A DNA stretch of 12,048 nucleotides from CAZBUB01 sp046546355 (GCA_046546355.1 JBKGXZ010000047.1:1-12048); one strand, 5' to 3'. Shown: positions 1-6,284, counted from the first letter of the stretch. A program made the numbers and translations. The notes: a model not told the origin generated them from the sequence alone.

Positions 1-2264
1 TCCGGGGTCTTTTCCGAGAGCACAGGATCGCACCAGCAAAAATTGTCCACCCCCACCATCTGCTCTGGATCCCCGCCCACGGCTAAGGCGTTGCGCAGCG
101 CCTCATCCAGGGCGCATGCCATCATCCAATAGGTATCCAGGTCGCTGAACTTGGGGCAAATCCCGTTGGAAAGCACCAGCCCCTGGCCCCTGTCCAAAAC
201 TGGCCTTATCACTGCCGCATCCGTGGGCCCGCCTTGATCTGGCCCCATCAGGGGTTTGATCACGCTGCCGCCCTGCACCTCGTGGTCGTACTGGCGGATG
301 ATATACTCCTTGCTGCAGATATTCAGCCTGCCCAGCATGGCCAAAAGCAGCTGGCCTGGGTCCCCTGCCCGGGCATCAGGGACCTGCAGCTGCTCCAGTC
401 TGGGCGCCTGCCAGCTGGCCTTAAGGCTCATCTGGGGCAGGCCGTGGTGCATGAACTCCATGTCCAGCTCAGCCACCGGCTTGGATCCGAAAAAAATCCG
501 GAAGAAGCCGCTGTCCGTGAATCTGCCCAGGTCAGTGGCCAGGACATCCATCTGCCAGGCCAGCTCCAGGAACTGCTCCAGCTTCTCCCTGGGCACAGCC
601 AGGGTCATCCTCTCCTGGGCCTCGGAAAGCAGGATCTCCCAGGGCAAAAGGCCGTCGTACTTAAGCGGCACCAGGGAGAGGTCCATTTCGCAGCCTCCGG
701 TGTCCTGGGCCATCTCCCCCACTGAAGAGGACAAGCCTCCGGCTCCGTTGTCGGTTATAGCGTTGTACAGGCCCAGATCCCTGGCTCGCATCAGAAAATC
801 GTACATCTTGCGCTGGGTGATGGGATCGCCTATCTGTACGGCTGTGGCAGGGGATTCTGCATGCAAGGCTTCAGATGAGAATGTGGCCCCGTGGATACCG
901 TCTTTGCCCACCCTGCCCCCGACCATGACGATCCTGTCCTCTGGACTGGCCTGTTTCTCATGCCCAGGCCTGCCCTGGATCCGGGCCGGAATCAGGCCTA
1001 CTGTGCCGCAGAAGACCAGGGGCTTGCCCAGGAATCTGGAATCAAATACCAAGGCACCATTAACGGTAGGGATCCCGGACTGGTTGCCCCCATGCTCCAC
1101 CCCCTTGCGCACCCCTTCCAGGACCCGCCTGGGATGCAGCAGCCTGGGGGGCAGCTGCTGCTGGTAAAATGGCGAGGCAAAGCAGAATACATCACTATTG
1201 CAGATCAGGTTGGCCCCCAGGCCGGTACCCATGGGATCCCGGTTCACGCCAACGATGCCGGTCAGGGCCCCGCCGTAAGGGTCCAGGGCAGAGGGGCTGT
1301 TGTGCGTTTCCACCTTGATACAGGCCAGATACTGCTCATCAAATCTGATGACCCCTGCATTGTCCTTGAACACCGAGAGGCAGAGATCCTGCTCGGCCTT
1401 GGCTCTGCGGATATTCCGGGTGCTGCCCTGGATATAGGTCTCGAACAGACTGTCTATCCTTTGTCTCTGGCCCGTATCCTGGTTCAGGTAGTCAATGCTG
1501 GCATTGAATATCTTGTGCTTGCAGTGCTCTGACCAGGTCTGGGCCAGGACCTCCAGCTCCGCATCAGTGGGCTGCAATGGCAGGCCCTTGCCCTGCCTGT
1601 AGTCCTGGATATCCTGCCTTTGATAGTATTCCTGGATACAGAGCATCTCTTCCCGGCTCAGGGCCAAGGTGCGCTCATTGCTGAGATTCTCCAGCTCTGC
1701 GTGCCCCAGTCCGGACAAAGGCACGCTTTGCACCTGGTCCACAGGTCTGCCGCTGACCTCAGGGATCCGGATCTCAAACCCTGGCTCCTGCTCCCACTGG
1801 GCCCTGCTCTTGAGCCTGAATTCCTCAATCAGCTGATTAGCCAGAAGATCTGTGGCGATGTGCTCCACATCATTTTCCTGCAGCTCCCCCTGCAACAGGT
1901 ACTGGCAGGCGGTGTAGACCTGCAGGTCATGCTCTGCTCCCAGGGACAGGCCGGTGCGCAGGCACTGCGCAGCCACCCGGCCCTCATTGTCCGTGACCCC
2001 CGGCCTGTAGCCCACCTCCAGCACCCAGTCCATATCCCTGGCCAAAGGCTGCAGGGAGGCCTGATGCAGAACAGGATCGTGCAGCAGGCATCTGTCCAGG
2101 ACCTCCTGCAGCTGGTCCCGGGTTAAGCCCTGCACTGAATAGACCTTGATCAGGCTGACCTGACTGACCTCAAGGCCCAGATCCTTCCTGATCCTGGCTG
2201 CTGTATTCTGGCCCTGCACATCCGGGATACCCGGCTTGAGCTGCACCAAGACCCTGTATGCCAT
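1..2264 (-). CDS. purL: Phosphoribosylformylglycinamidine synthase PurL, fused-PurS type (C-terminus outside window)
   Basis: PurL performs the fourth step of purine synthesis: ATP-dependent amidation of FGAR to FGAM in the cytoplasm, using ammonia delivered by a glutaminase partner. Reading from ATG 2264-2262, 754 residues are visible. Residues 1-85 look like a PurS domain (MAYRVLVQLKPGIPDVQG start) and about 87-160 like a second copy-like segment. The catalytic signature TWSEHCKHKIF is at 243-253. The nucleotide-binding segment KVETHNSPSALDPYGGALTG is at about 317-336, followed by GVNRDPMGTG. Further PurL hallmarks are TDNGAGGLSSSVGEMA (504-519), TDLGRFTDSGFF and RQYDHEVQGG. An AGGGGAG ribosome site sits 6 nt before the start. 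The usual NHPS is NSPS here, which I believe marks a subfamily of sulfate and metal reducers rather than damage. No glutaminase domain is visible, so a separate PurQ is expected. It is divergent from the Nudix gene. Identity is near certain; the PurS fusion is my reading of the N-terminus. Confidence 0.95.
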   Translation of the reverse strand, partial: MAYRVLVQLKPGIPDVQGQNTAARIRKDLGLEVSQVSLIKVYSVQGLTRDQLQEVLDRCLLHDPVLHQASLQPLARDMDWVLEVGYRPGVTDNEGRVAAQCLRTGLSLGAEHDLQVYTACQYLLQGELQENDVEHIATDLLANQLIEEFRLKSRAQWEQEPGFEIRIPEVSGRPVDQVQSVPLSGLGHAELENLSNERTLALSREEMLCIQEYYQRQDIQDYRQGKGLPLQPTDAELEVLAQTWSEHCKHKIFNASIDYLNQDTGQRQRIDSLFETYIQGSTRNIRRAKAEQDLCLSVFKDNAGVIRFDEQYLACIKVETHNSPSALDPYGGALTGIVGVNRDPMGTGLGANLICNSDVFCFASPFYQQQLPPRLLHPRRVLEGVRKGVEHGGNQSGIPTVNGALVFDSRFLGKPLVFCGTVGLIPARIQGRPGHEKQASPEDRIVMVGGRVGKDGIHGATFSSEALHAESPATAVQIGDPITQRKMYDFLMRARDLGLYNAITDNGAGGLSSSVGEMAQDTGGCEMDLSLVPLKYDGLLPWEILLSEAQERMTLAVPREKLEQFLELAWQMDVLATDLGRFTDSGFFRIFFGSKPVAELDMEFMHHGLPQMSLKASWQAPRLEQLQVPDARAGDPGQLLLAMLGRLNICSKEYIIRQYDHEVQGGSVIKPLMGPDQGGPTDAAVIRPVLDRGQGLVLSNGICPKFSDLDTYWMMACALDEALRNALAVGGDPEQMVGVDNFCWCDPVLSEKTP

Positions 2265-2401
2265 TTTGCTCCCCTTTTGCCTGTATTGCTGGATCCTTAC
2301 CCGGAGCTGGGCCAAGCCCCTGCAAGCTGTTCAATACATTATGCTGCCCCAAGGTGTTAAAGGCACATGCATACCAAACCCGGAGGCAAAAACCAAGGCT
2401 G

Positions 2402-2416
2402 ATCTGGGACCCGGAT
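2402..2416. repeat. 15-bp imperfect palindrome in the purL/Nudix divergent gap
   Basis: ATCTGGG-A-CCCGGAT has 7-bp arms that match in 6 of 7 positions around a single central base. It lies roughly mid-way in the 244-bp region between the two divergent genes. It could be an operator but has no known match and could be chance. I found no convincing sigma-70 promoter for either gene and no riboswitch-like structure in this gap. Confidence 0.25.
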
Positions 2417-2508
2417 TTGCATTCCCGCCGAGAGGCAAGTAGTATTCCCTTTCAGCCTTGCTGCACAACTCACCAGGCTTGACCTGAAACTATGATGGAA
2501 GCCAAGAC

Positions 2509-3096
2509 ATGAACAATTCCAGCCCCCTGCCCTGGCAGCTGCTCTCCAGCAGCAAAAATCACAGCTACCGCATCTTCAACATCCGTACCGACCTGGCCCG
2601 CTCTCCGCGCACCGGGAAAGTACACGAGTTCTACATCCTGGAGTCCGCACCCTGGGTGAATGTCATCCCCTTGACCCCTCAAAATGAGGTGGTCCTCATC
2701 CGGCAGTACAGGCACGGGATCCAGACCAGCACCCTGGAGGTCCCGGGCGGTCTGGTAGAAGCTGAAGACACCCCCAGATCCGCGGCCTCAAGGGAGCTGC
2801 AGGAGGAGACCGGCTACAGGGCAGAAGAGATCAGATACCTGGGCAAGGTGCACCCCAACCCGGCCATCCAGGACAATGAATGCCACACCTATCTAGCCCT
2901 GCAGGCAAAGGCCTGCCTGGAGCAGGACCTGGACGAGAAGGAGGATATCCAGGTGCTGCGAAGGCCCCTGCAGGAGATCCCCGGGCTGATCCTGCAGGGA
3001 GAGATCACCCACAGCCTTGTGGTGGCCGCATTCCAGCTTTTCTTCCTGCAGCAGGGCTGGCTGTCCCAGCCGAAGGAGGTGGAATATGGAGTATAG
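2509..3096 (+). CDS. Nudix hydrolase, ADP-ribose pyrophosphatase-like
   Basis: This is a 195-residue cytoplasmic Nudix hydrolase. Such enzymes cleave nucleoside diphosphates linked to another moiety, using divalent metal. The Nudix box runs from G81 to Y103: G-LVEAE-D-(7 residues)-REL-QEE-TGY. The REUxEExGU core is intact (R95, E96, E99, E100, G102), but the first conserved Glu of the box is Asp87. The preceding strand pattern (VVLIRQYRHG, TLEVPGG) and the segment before it (APWVNVIPLT) resemble the ADP-ribose/ADP-sugar pyrophosphatase branch, in which a domain-swapped N-terminal sheet is usual. The substrate is therefore inferred. The start at ATG 2509 has only a weak GGAAG site upstream. 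The last 11 nt overlap the desulfidase-like gene, so the two are probably co-transcribed and translationally coupled, although no shared pathway is obvious. Confidence 0.9.
   Translation: MNNSSPLPWQLLSSSKNHSYRIFNIRTDLARSPRTGKVHEFYILESAPWVNVIPLTPQNEVVLIRQYRHGIQTSTLEVPGGLVEAEDTPRSAASRELQEETGYRAEEIRYLGKVHPNPAIQDNECHTYLALQAKACLEQDLDEKEDIQVLRRPLQEIPGLILQGEITHSLVVAAFQLFFLQQGWLSQPKEVEYGV
3073..3080 (+). promoter_or_regulatory. Strong ribosome binding site that decides the cyuA start
   Basis: AAGGAGGT, almost fully complementary to the 16S rRNA tail, lies 5 nt before ATG 3086 and inside the last codons of the Nudix gene. It supports the start at 3086 over the in-frame ATG at 3017, whose translated extension (rich in S, R, C and P) is just the Nudix sequence read in another frame. 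Confidence 0.9.
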
Positions 3097-4414
3097 CTTC
3101 AAGGACCTGCTCAGGCTGGAAGTCAACCCTGCCCTGGGCTGCACAGAGCCGGTATCTGTAGCCCTGGCTGCAGCTGCTGCTGCCTCGGCGCTGGGCTCCA
3201 GACAGGTGGACAGCATCCAAGTCAGGGTCAGCCCCGGGGTCTTCAAGAACGGTATCGGGGTCTATATTCCGGGTACAGATGGGATGCGCGGCCTGGACCT
3301 GGCTGCCGCTCTGGGTGCCTTGGGAGGAGATCCCGGCCTGGGCATGCAACTGTTGGGGGCAGTAGACAGCCAAGCCAGGCAAAGGGCTAAAGAGCTGGTC
3401 TCCAGCTCCAGGGTCTCAATCCAGTTGGATACGGAACAAACCGGCCTCCTGGTGGAAGTGCGCGTCGCTTCCGGCAAGGATCTGGCCCTGGCCAGGATCC
3501 AGGACCAGCACGACCACCTGGTAGAGCTCAGCCTGAATCAAAGGCCTATGCCCTTGGACAATCTGCTGCCCGGCGCTGCTGGCTCCAGCCAGGAGGAGTT
3601 GCCCCGGCTGGAGGCCTGGCTGGCCGGCTTGGACCTGCCCCAGCTCCTGCAGCTCAGCGCGGACCTGGACCAGGAGGATCTGGATTACCTCTACCAGGGA
3701 GTGGAATACAACATGGTCCTGGCCAGATACGGCCTGGAGCAGGCCCCTGGTCTAGGCGTGGGCTCTGGGCTGCAGAGACTGGTCAGACAGGGCACCCTGC
3801 AGGAGGATCTGCAGCTAAAGGCCCAAATCCTGACCTCTGCAGCTGCTGATGCCCGCATGTCCGGAGCCGAGCTGCCTGCCATGAGCTCAGCGGGCAGCGG
3901 AAACAACGGCCTGACCGCCATCTTGGGGGTCTGGGCAGCCAGGGGTTTCCTGCAGGCCTCCGACCAGGACCTTTTGCGGGCCATCGCCCTGAGCCACACC
4001 TTGACCATAGCTATCAAAGCCAGGATCGGCCGGCTGACCCCTATCTGCAGCTGCTCCATCGCTGCAGGGGCAGGCGCTGCAGCTGGGCTGAGCCTGGCCC
4101 TGGGCAAGGACGGCTCCCATATCCTGGCTGCAGTCATTAACCTGCTGCAGGACCTAAACGGCATCCTCTGCGACGGGGCCAAGCCGGCCTGTGCCCTGAA
4201 GCTGGCCACTGCCGCAAGCAGCGCTGTCAAATCTGCCCTGCTTGCCGGGCAGGGGGTCAGAGTGCCTGCAGCCGAGGGGTTGAGCGCAGAAAGCTTCCCT
4301 GTGGCCATGGATTACCTGGCCCGGCTCTGCTCTCAGGGGCTGCAGGAGGCTGGACTCAGCGTGCTGCGCATCATGCAGGAAAAATCAGGCAGCCCTAAGC
4401 AAAGGACTGCCTGA
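3086..4414 (+). CDS. cyuA: L-cysteine desulfidase / UPF0597 (YhaM, serine dehydratase-alpha-like) protein
   Basis: This 442-residue cytoplasmic protein belongs to the UPF0597/CyuA family, related to the alpha subunit of iron-sulfur L-serine dehydratases. Characterised members degrade L-cysteine to pyruvate, ammonia and sulfide using a [4Fe-4S] cluster. Visible hallmarks are NPALGCTEP with Cys19, SSAGSGNNG (267-275), ICSCSIAAGAGAA with Cys321 and Cys323, and CDGAKPAC with Cys362 and Cys369. One near-N-terminal Cys plus three C-terminal Cys, the last two 7 apart, is the arrangement I recall for the archaeal desulfidase. Cys19 would be the catalytic or fourth ligand. The length is typical. The strong ribosome site at 3073 fixes the start. 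It overlaps the Nudix gene and converges with rubrerythrin. The sulfide product would suit a sulfur-metabolising anaerobe. Specificity for cysteine rather than serine or another substrate is inferred; some annotation schemes call this family L-serine ammonia-lyase. Confidence 0.85.
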   Translation: MEYSFKDLLRLEVNPALGCTEPVSVALAAAAAASALGSRQVDSIQVRVSPGVFKNGIGVYIPGTDGMRGLDLAAALGALGGDPGLGMQLLGAVDSQARQRAKELVSSSRVSIQLDTEQTGLLVEVRVASGKDLALARIQDQHDHLVELSLNQRPMPLDNLLPGAAGSSQEELPRLEAWLAGLDLPQLLQLSADLDQEDLDYLYQGVEYNMVLARYGLEQAPGLGVGSGLQRLVRQGTLQEDLQLKAQILTSAAADARMSGAELPAMSSAGSGNNGLTAILGVWAARGFLQASDQDLLRAIALSHTLTIAIKARIGRLTPICSCSIAAGAGAAAGLSLALGKDGSHILAAVINLLQDLNGILCDGAKPACALKLATAASSAVKSALLAGQGVRVPAAEGLSAESFPVAMDYLARLCSQGLQEAGLSVLRIMQEKSGSPKQRTA

Positions 4415-4415
4415 T
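4384..4415 (-). terminator. Probable Rho-independent terminator of rubrerythrin, inside the 3' end of cyuA
   Basis: ATCAGGCAG (4384-4392) and CTGCCTGAT (4407-4415) form a perfect 9-bp stem with a 14-nt loop. Read on the minus strand, the stem runs into a stretch of five T, as a terminator requires. On the plus strand no T tract follows, so it would serve only rubrerythrin, whose stop codon is 41 nt upstream. The element overlaps the last ten codons and the stop of the opposing gene. The long loop and short T run make it a moderate rather than strong terminator. Confidence 0.6.
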
Positions 4416-4455
4416 GTAGCAGAAACCGGCCCAGCATCCAGGATAAGGAGCTAGG

Positions 4456-4950
4456 CTATTGGACCTGCTTAAAGGCCTTGGAGTTTGCGCTGCACACCGG
4501 GCACTTGTCAGGAGCCCCATCCTCGACGGTATAGCCGCACACCGAGCACACGTAGTAGTCCTTATTCTGGTCCTGGTCCAGATTGTCCAAAGCCTTCTGA
4601 TACAGCTCGGCATGCACCTTCTCCACCTCGTTGGCAAAACTGAAGCTGCGCTCTGCCTGCTTATTGCCATCCTGCTGTGCATGGCTGATCATGTCCGGAT
4701 ACATATTCTTGAATTCGTGGGTTTCCCCTGCCACTGCCTCCTGCAGGTTTTCCCTGGTGCTGCCTATACCCTGCATGGCTCGCAAATGGGCGTGGGCATG
4801 CACTGTCTCCGCCTCCGCAGCAGCCCGGAAAAGCTTGGCCACCCCTGGATAGCCCTCTTTCTCCGCCTGCTGCGCAAAGGCCAGATACTTGCGGTTGGCC
4901 TGGGACTCACCTGCAAAAGCCTCTTGCAGATCCTGCATGGTCTGGGACAT
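4456..4950 (-). CDS. rbr: Rubrerythrin (short form, with C-terminal rubredoxin-like domain)
   Basis: Rubrerythrin is a cytoplasmic peroxidase of anaerobes that reduces hydrogen peroxide to water with electrons from NAD(P)H through rubredoxin. Residues 1-125 form a ferritin-like four-helix diiron domain with the expected Glu/His ligands: E15 in AGES, ExxH at E48-H51, E76 and E79 in AGETHEF, and ExxH at E110-H113. Residues 131-156 form the FeCys4 domain: CSVC (C135, C138), 11 residues, CPVC (C150, C153). At 164 residues it is shorter than the roughly 190-residue Desulfovibrio vulgaris protein and closer to archaeal short forms, but no ligand is missing. An AGGAGGT ribosome site (4956-4962) lies 5 nt before the start. 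It is a single-gene transcription unit with its own promoter at 5012-5040, which carries a Fur/PerR-like site. Identity is secure. Confidence 0.96.
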   Translation of the reverse strand: MSQTMQDLQEAFAGESQANRKYLAFAQQAEKEGYPGVAKLFRAAAEAETVHAHAHLRAMQGIGSTRENLQEAVAGETHEFKNMYPDMISHAQQDGNKQAERSFSFANEVEKVHAELYQKALDNLDQDQNKDYYVCSVCGYTVEDGAPDKCPVCSANSKAFKQVQ

Positions 4951-5011
4951 AATTTACCTCCTGAATGTTTGCGGATTAAGACGTTCTCTTCCTATTGGGC
5001 TCAAAGAGCAA

Positions 5012-5040
5012 AATCTAATGTAAATAATAATCATTGTCAA
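5012..5040 (-). promoter_or_regulatory. Sigma-70-like promoter of rubrerythrin
   Basis: On the minus strand, a perfect -35 box TTGACA (5035-5040) is followed by a 17-nt spacer and TAGATT (5012-5017; 4 of 6 to TATAAT). Transcription would begin near 5005, giving a leader of about 55 nt ending in the AGGAGGT site. The surrounding DNA is markedly more AT-rich than the genes. This is the best promoter in the window. Confidence 0.8.
5020..5038. promoter_or_regulatory. Fur-family (Fur or PerR) operator candidate inside the rubrerythrin promoter
   Basis: GTAAATAATAATCATTGTC matches the classical 19-bp Fur box (GATAATGATAATCATTATC) at 15 of 19 positions. Read on the minus strand it gives a 7-1-7 dyad around AAT-G-ATT with 5 of 7 arm matches. 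It fills the space between the -35 and -10 boxes and overlaps the -35, so a bound repressor would block RNA polymerase. Rubrerythrin genes are well-known PerR targets in anaerobes, so PerR is the more likely regulator, but Fur cannot be excluded from sequence. Confidence 0.6.
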
Positions 5041-5099
5041 CTCAATGCACAAAATTTTCTTATCAAGGGCTCCAGTTCAAAGCCAAGAACCTGATTTGC

Positions 5100-5132
5100 A
5101 GGCCATAATTGCAATGGCCTGGATTATGGCCT
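5100..5132. repeat. Nested inverted and direct repeat upstream of the L,D-transpeptidase
   Basis: AGGCCATAAT (5100-5109) and ATTATGGCCT (5123-5132) are a perfect 10-bp inverted repeat with a 13-nt spacer. The spacer contains a further ATGGCCT (5114-5120), which repeats the right arm at a 12-bp distance and can also pair with AGGCCAT of the left arm. The centre of the inner dyad is the palindrome ATTGCAAT. No T tract follows, so it is not a standard terminator. It fits an operator for a dimeric or multimeric regulator, or alternative hairpins in a leader transcript. Confidence 0.5.
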
Positions 5133-5137
5133 AAGAT
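5109..5137 (+). promoter_or_regulatory. Candidate promoter of the L,D-transpeptidase gene
   Basis: TTGCAA (5109-5114), a 17-nt spacer and TAAGAT (5132-5137) match the sigma-70 boxes at 4 of 6 positions each. The right arm of the repeat at 5100-5132 fills the spacer and touches the -10. Transcription would start near 5144, leaving a leader of about 47 nt. The match is modest. Confidence 0.35.
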
Positions 5138-5190
5138 CCTGCTTTGCCCATAAAACTGCAAAAACATCCTAACCCCTACAACAAATCAAT

Positions 5191-6129
5191 ATGCATTCCA
5201 TTCTCAATACATCCGGATTTTGGCTGGCTCTGGCCCTGGCTCTTGCACTCTTGACTTTGCCTGCCGGCACAGCTGCAGCAGTGCCAGGCTTTTCCTATTC
5301 CTATCCCCGGCAGGACCTGGAAGAAGGCGCTGCAAACTCCCGCACAGTAGTGGGGATTCCCGAGACCCATGTTATCCAGGCAGAAGACACCCTCCTGGAT
5401 GTAGCCCGGGAATATGGCCTGGGCTACCTGGAGCTCAGACGCCTCTACCCGGACCTGGATCCCTGGATTCCTCCCCAGGGTCGGGAACTGACCTTGCCCC
5501 TGCAATGGGTGCTGCCTCCCAGGCAAGGCGCTGATATCGTGGTCAACATCCCGGAGCTGCGCCTCTATCACTTCTCCAGCCAGGATGGGGTATCCCTGGT
5601 CAGGACCTATCCTGTAGGCATAGGCGACAAAGACAGCCAGTCCCCTTTAGGGGACTTCCCAGTGGGCGAAAAGCGCGAGGCCCCCTACTGGTACGTCCCC
5701 AAGTCCCTGCAGGACAAGTACGGCGTGCAGGTTATGGATCCAGGCCCCAACAATCCTCTGGGCGACTACTGGATTGGTCTGGGCAGATCCAGCTACGGCC
5801 TGCACGGCACCAACAATGCCTGGTCGGTGGGTCGTCTGGCCACCAACGGCTGCATCCGGCTCTACCCGGAGCATATCCAGCCCCTGTTCCAGAGTGTTTC
5901 CCTGGGCCAAAAGGTAGAGGTCATATACCAGCCAGTAAAGCTGGGCCTGCTCCTGGGCAGGGTATATGCAGAAGCCCACCCTGACATCTACGACAGGCTG
6001 GAGGACTATCTAAACTTTGCCTATCGCAAGCTCCTGGACTCGGGCTTGTCCAGGCAGGTGGACCTGCAGAGGTTTCGCAGGGTCCTGGAGGAAAAAAACG
6101 GACTGCCCGTAGACATCAGCAGGGACTAG
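5191..6129 (+). CDS. Exported L,D-transpeptidase with LysM-like and YkuD domains
   Basis: This 312-residue protein is predicted to act in the periplasm, forming 3-3 peptidoglycan cross-links or attaching proteins to peptidoglycan. Residues 1-30 are a signal peptide: a Leu/Ala-rich hydrophobic core, then PAGTAAA with a likely cut near residue 30. Residues 59-103 (THVIQAEDTLLDVAREYGLG onward) form a LysM-like peptidoglycan-binding repeat. The YkuD catalytic domain spans about 114-247, with the signature HGTNNAWSVGRLATNGCIR (205-223) supplying His205, nucleophile Cys221 and Arg223. The C-terminal 60 residues are helical with no domain I recognise. It resembles the ErfK/YbiS/YnhG group. An in-frame TAA lies 21 nt upstream, so ATG 5191 is the only ATG start, yet no Shine-Dalgarno sequence is visible before it. 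It is divergent from rubrerythrin and appears to be a single-gene unit. Confidence 0.93.
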   Translation: MHSILNTSGFWLALALALALLTLPAGTAAAVPGFSYSYPRQDLEEGAANSRTVVGIPETHVIQAEDTLLDVAREYGLGYLELRRLYPDLDPWIPPQGRELTLPLQWVLPPRQGADIVVNIPELRLYHFSSQDGVSLVRTYPVGIGDKDSQSPLGDFPVGEKREAPYWYVPKSLQDKYGVQVMDPGPNNPLGDYWIGLGRSSYGLHGTNNAWSVGRLATNGCIRLYPEHIQPLFQSVSLGQKVEVIYQPVKLGLLLGRVYAEAHPDIYDRLEDYLNFAYRKLLDSGLSRQVDLQRFRRVLEEKNGLPVDISRD

Positions 6130-6220
6130 AAATAGTCTTTGGCCCCAGGAGGAAAGCCTTCCGCCTTAAATTCCATGCCTAAATCAGGCACAATGAAGCA
6201 CAGAAAAGGCACCCCCCAAC

Positions 6221-6249
6221 GCAAAGGGCGAGCGCCGCTCGCCCTTTGC
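6221..6249. repeat. Perfect 13-bp hairpin (REP-like) in a convergent intergenic gap
   Basis: GCAAAGGGCGAGC (6221-6233) and its exact reverse complement (6237-6249) flank a 3-nt loop, GCC. The stem is GC-rich and very stable. Neither strand shows a T tract after it, so it is not a classical terminator, although it may still protect or end the two converging transcripts of the transpeptidase and patatin genes. Position between gene ends, compactness and the repetitive tract next to it recall dispersed REP-type elements. That needs copies elsewhere in the genome, which one window cannot show. Confidence 0.7.
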
Positions 6250-6250
6250 C

Positions 6251-6284
6251 ATCGCTATCGCTTTCGTTGTCGTAATCGATATGG
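6251..6284. repeat. Hexanucleotide-period tract (NTCGNN repeated)
   Basis: TCG recurs exactly every six bases at 6252, 6258, 6264, 6270 and 6276, with a degenerate TGG at 6282. The other positions vary (ATCGCT twice, then TTCGTT, GTCGTA, ATCGAT). It starts one base after the hairpin at 6221-6249. The conserved core with variable flanks is unlike simple slippage of a microsatellite. The 64-codon frame that reads through it (6139-6333) has no protein-like character. Confidence 0.6.

Noticed and set aside
256..1167. 303-codon open frame on the plus strand opposite purL
   Set aside because: It is antisense to well-conserved PurL sequence, has a composition set by the opposite strand, and resembles no protein. 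The same applies to the plus-strand frames at 234-725, 891-1532 and 1620-2126.
2491..2496. TATGAT as -10 box for the Nudix gene
   Set aside because: No acceptable -35 lies 16-18 nt upstream, and the start would be only a few bases before the ATG.
2265..2508. Purine riboswitch or PurR-type operator upstream of purL
   Set aside because: I looked for conserved riboswitch core elements and for a PurR-like palindrome and saw neither; only the weak palindrome at 2402-2416 is present.
3017..3085. Upstream ATG that would extend the desulfidase-like protein by 23 residues
   Set aside because: The extension lies wholly within the Nudix gene, looks non-native, and is bypassed by the AAGGAGGT site before ATG 3086.
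3691..4308. 205-codon minus-strand open frame inside cyuA
   Set aside because: It is Ala/Arg/Ser-rich antisense of a gene with clear family motifs and a strong ribosome site, so it is a shadow.
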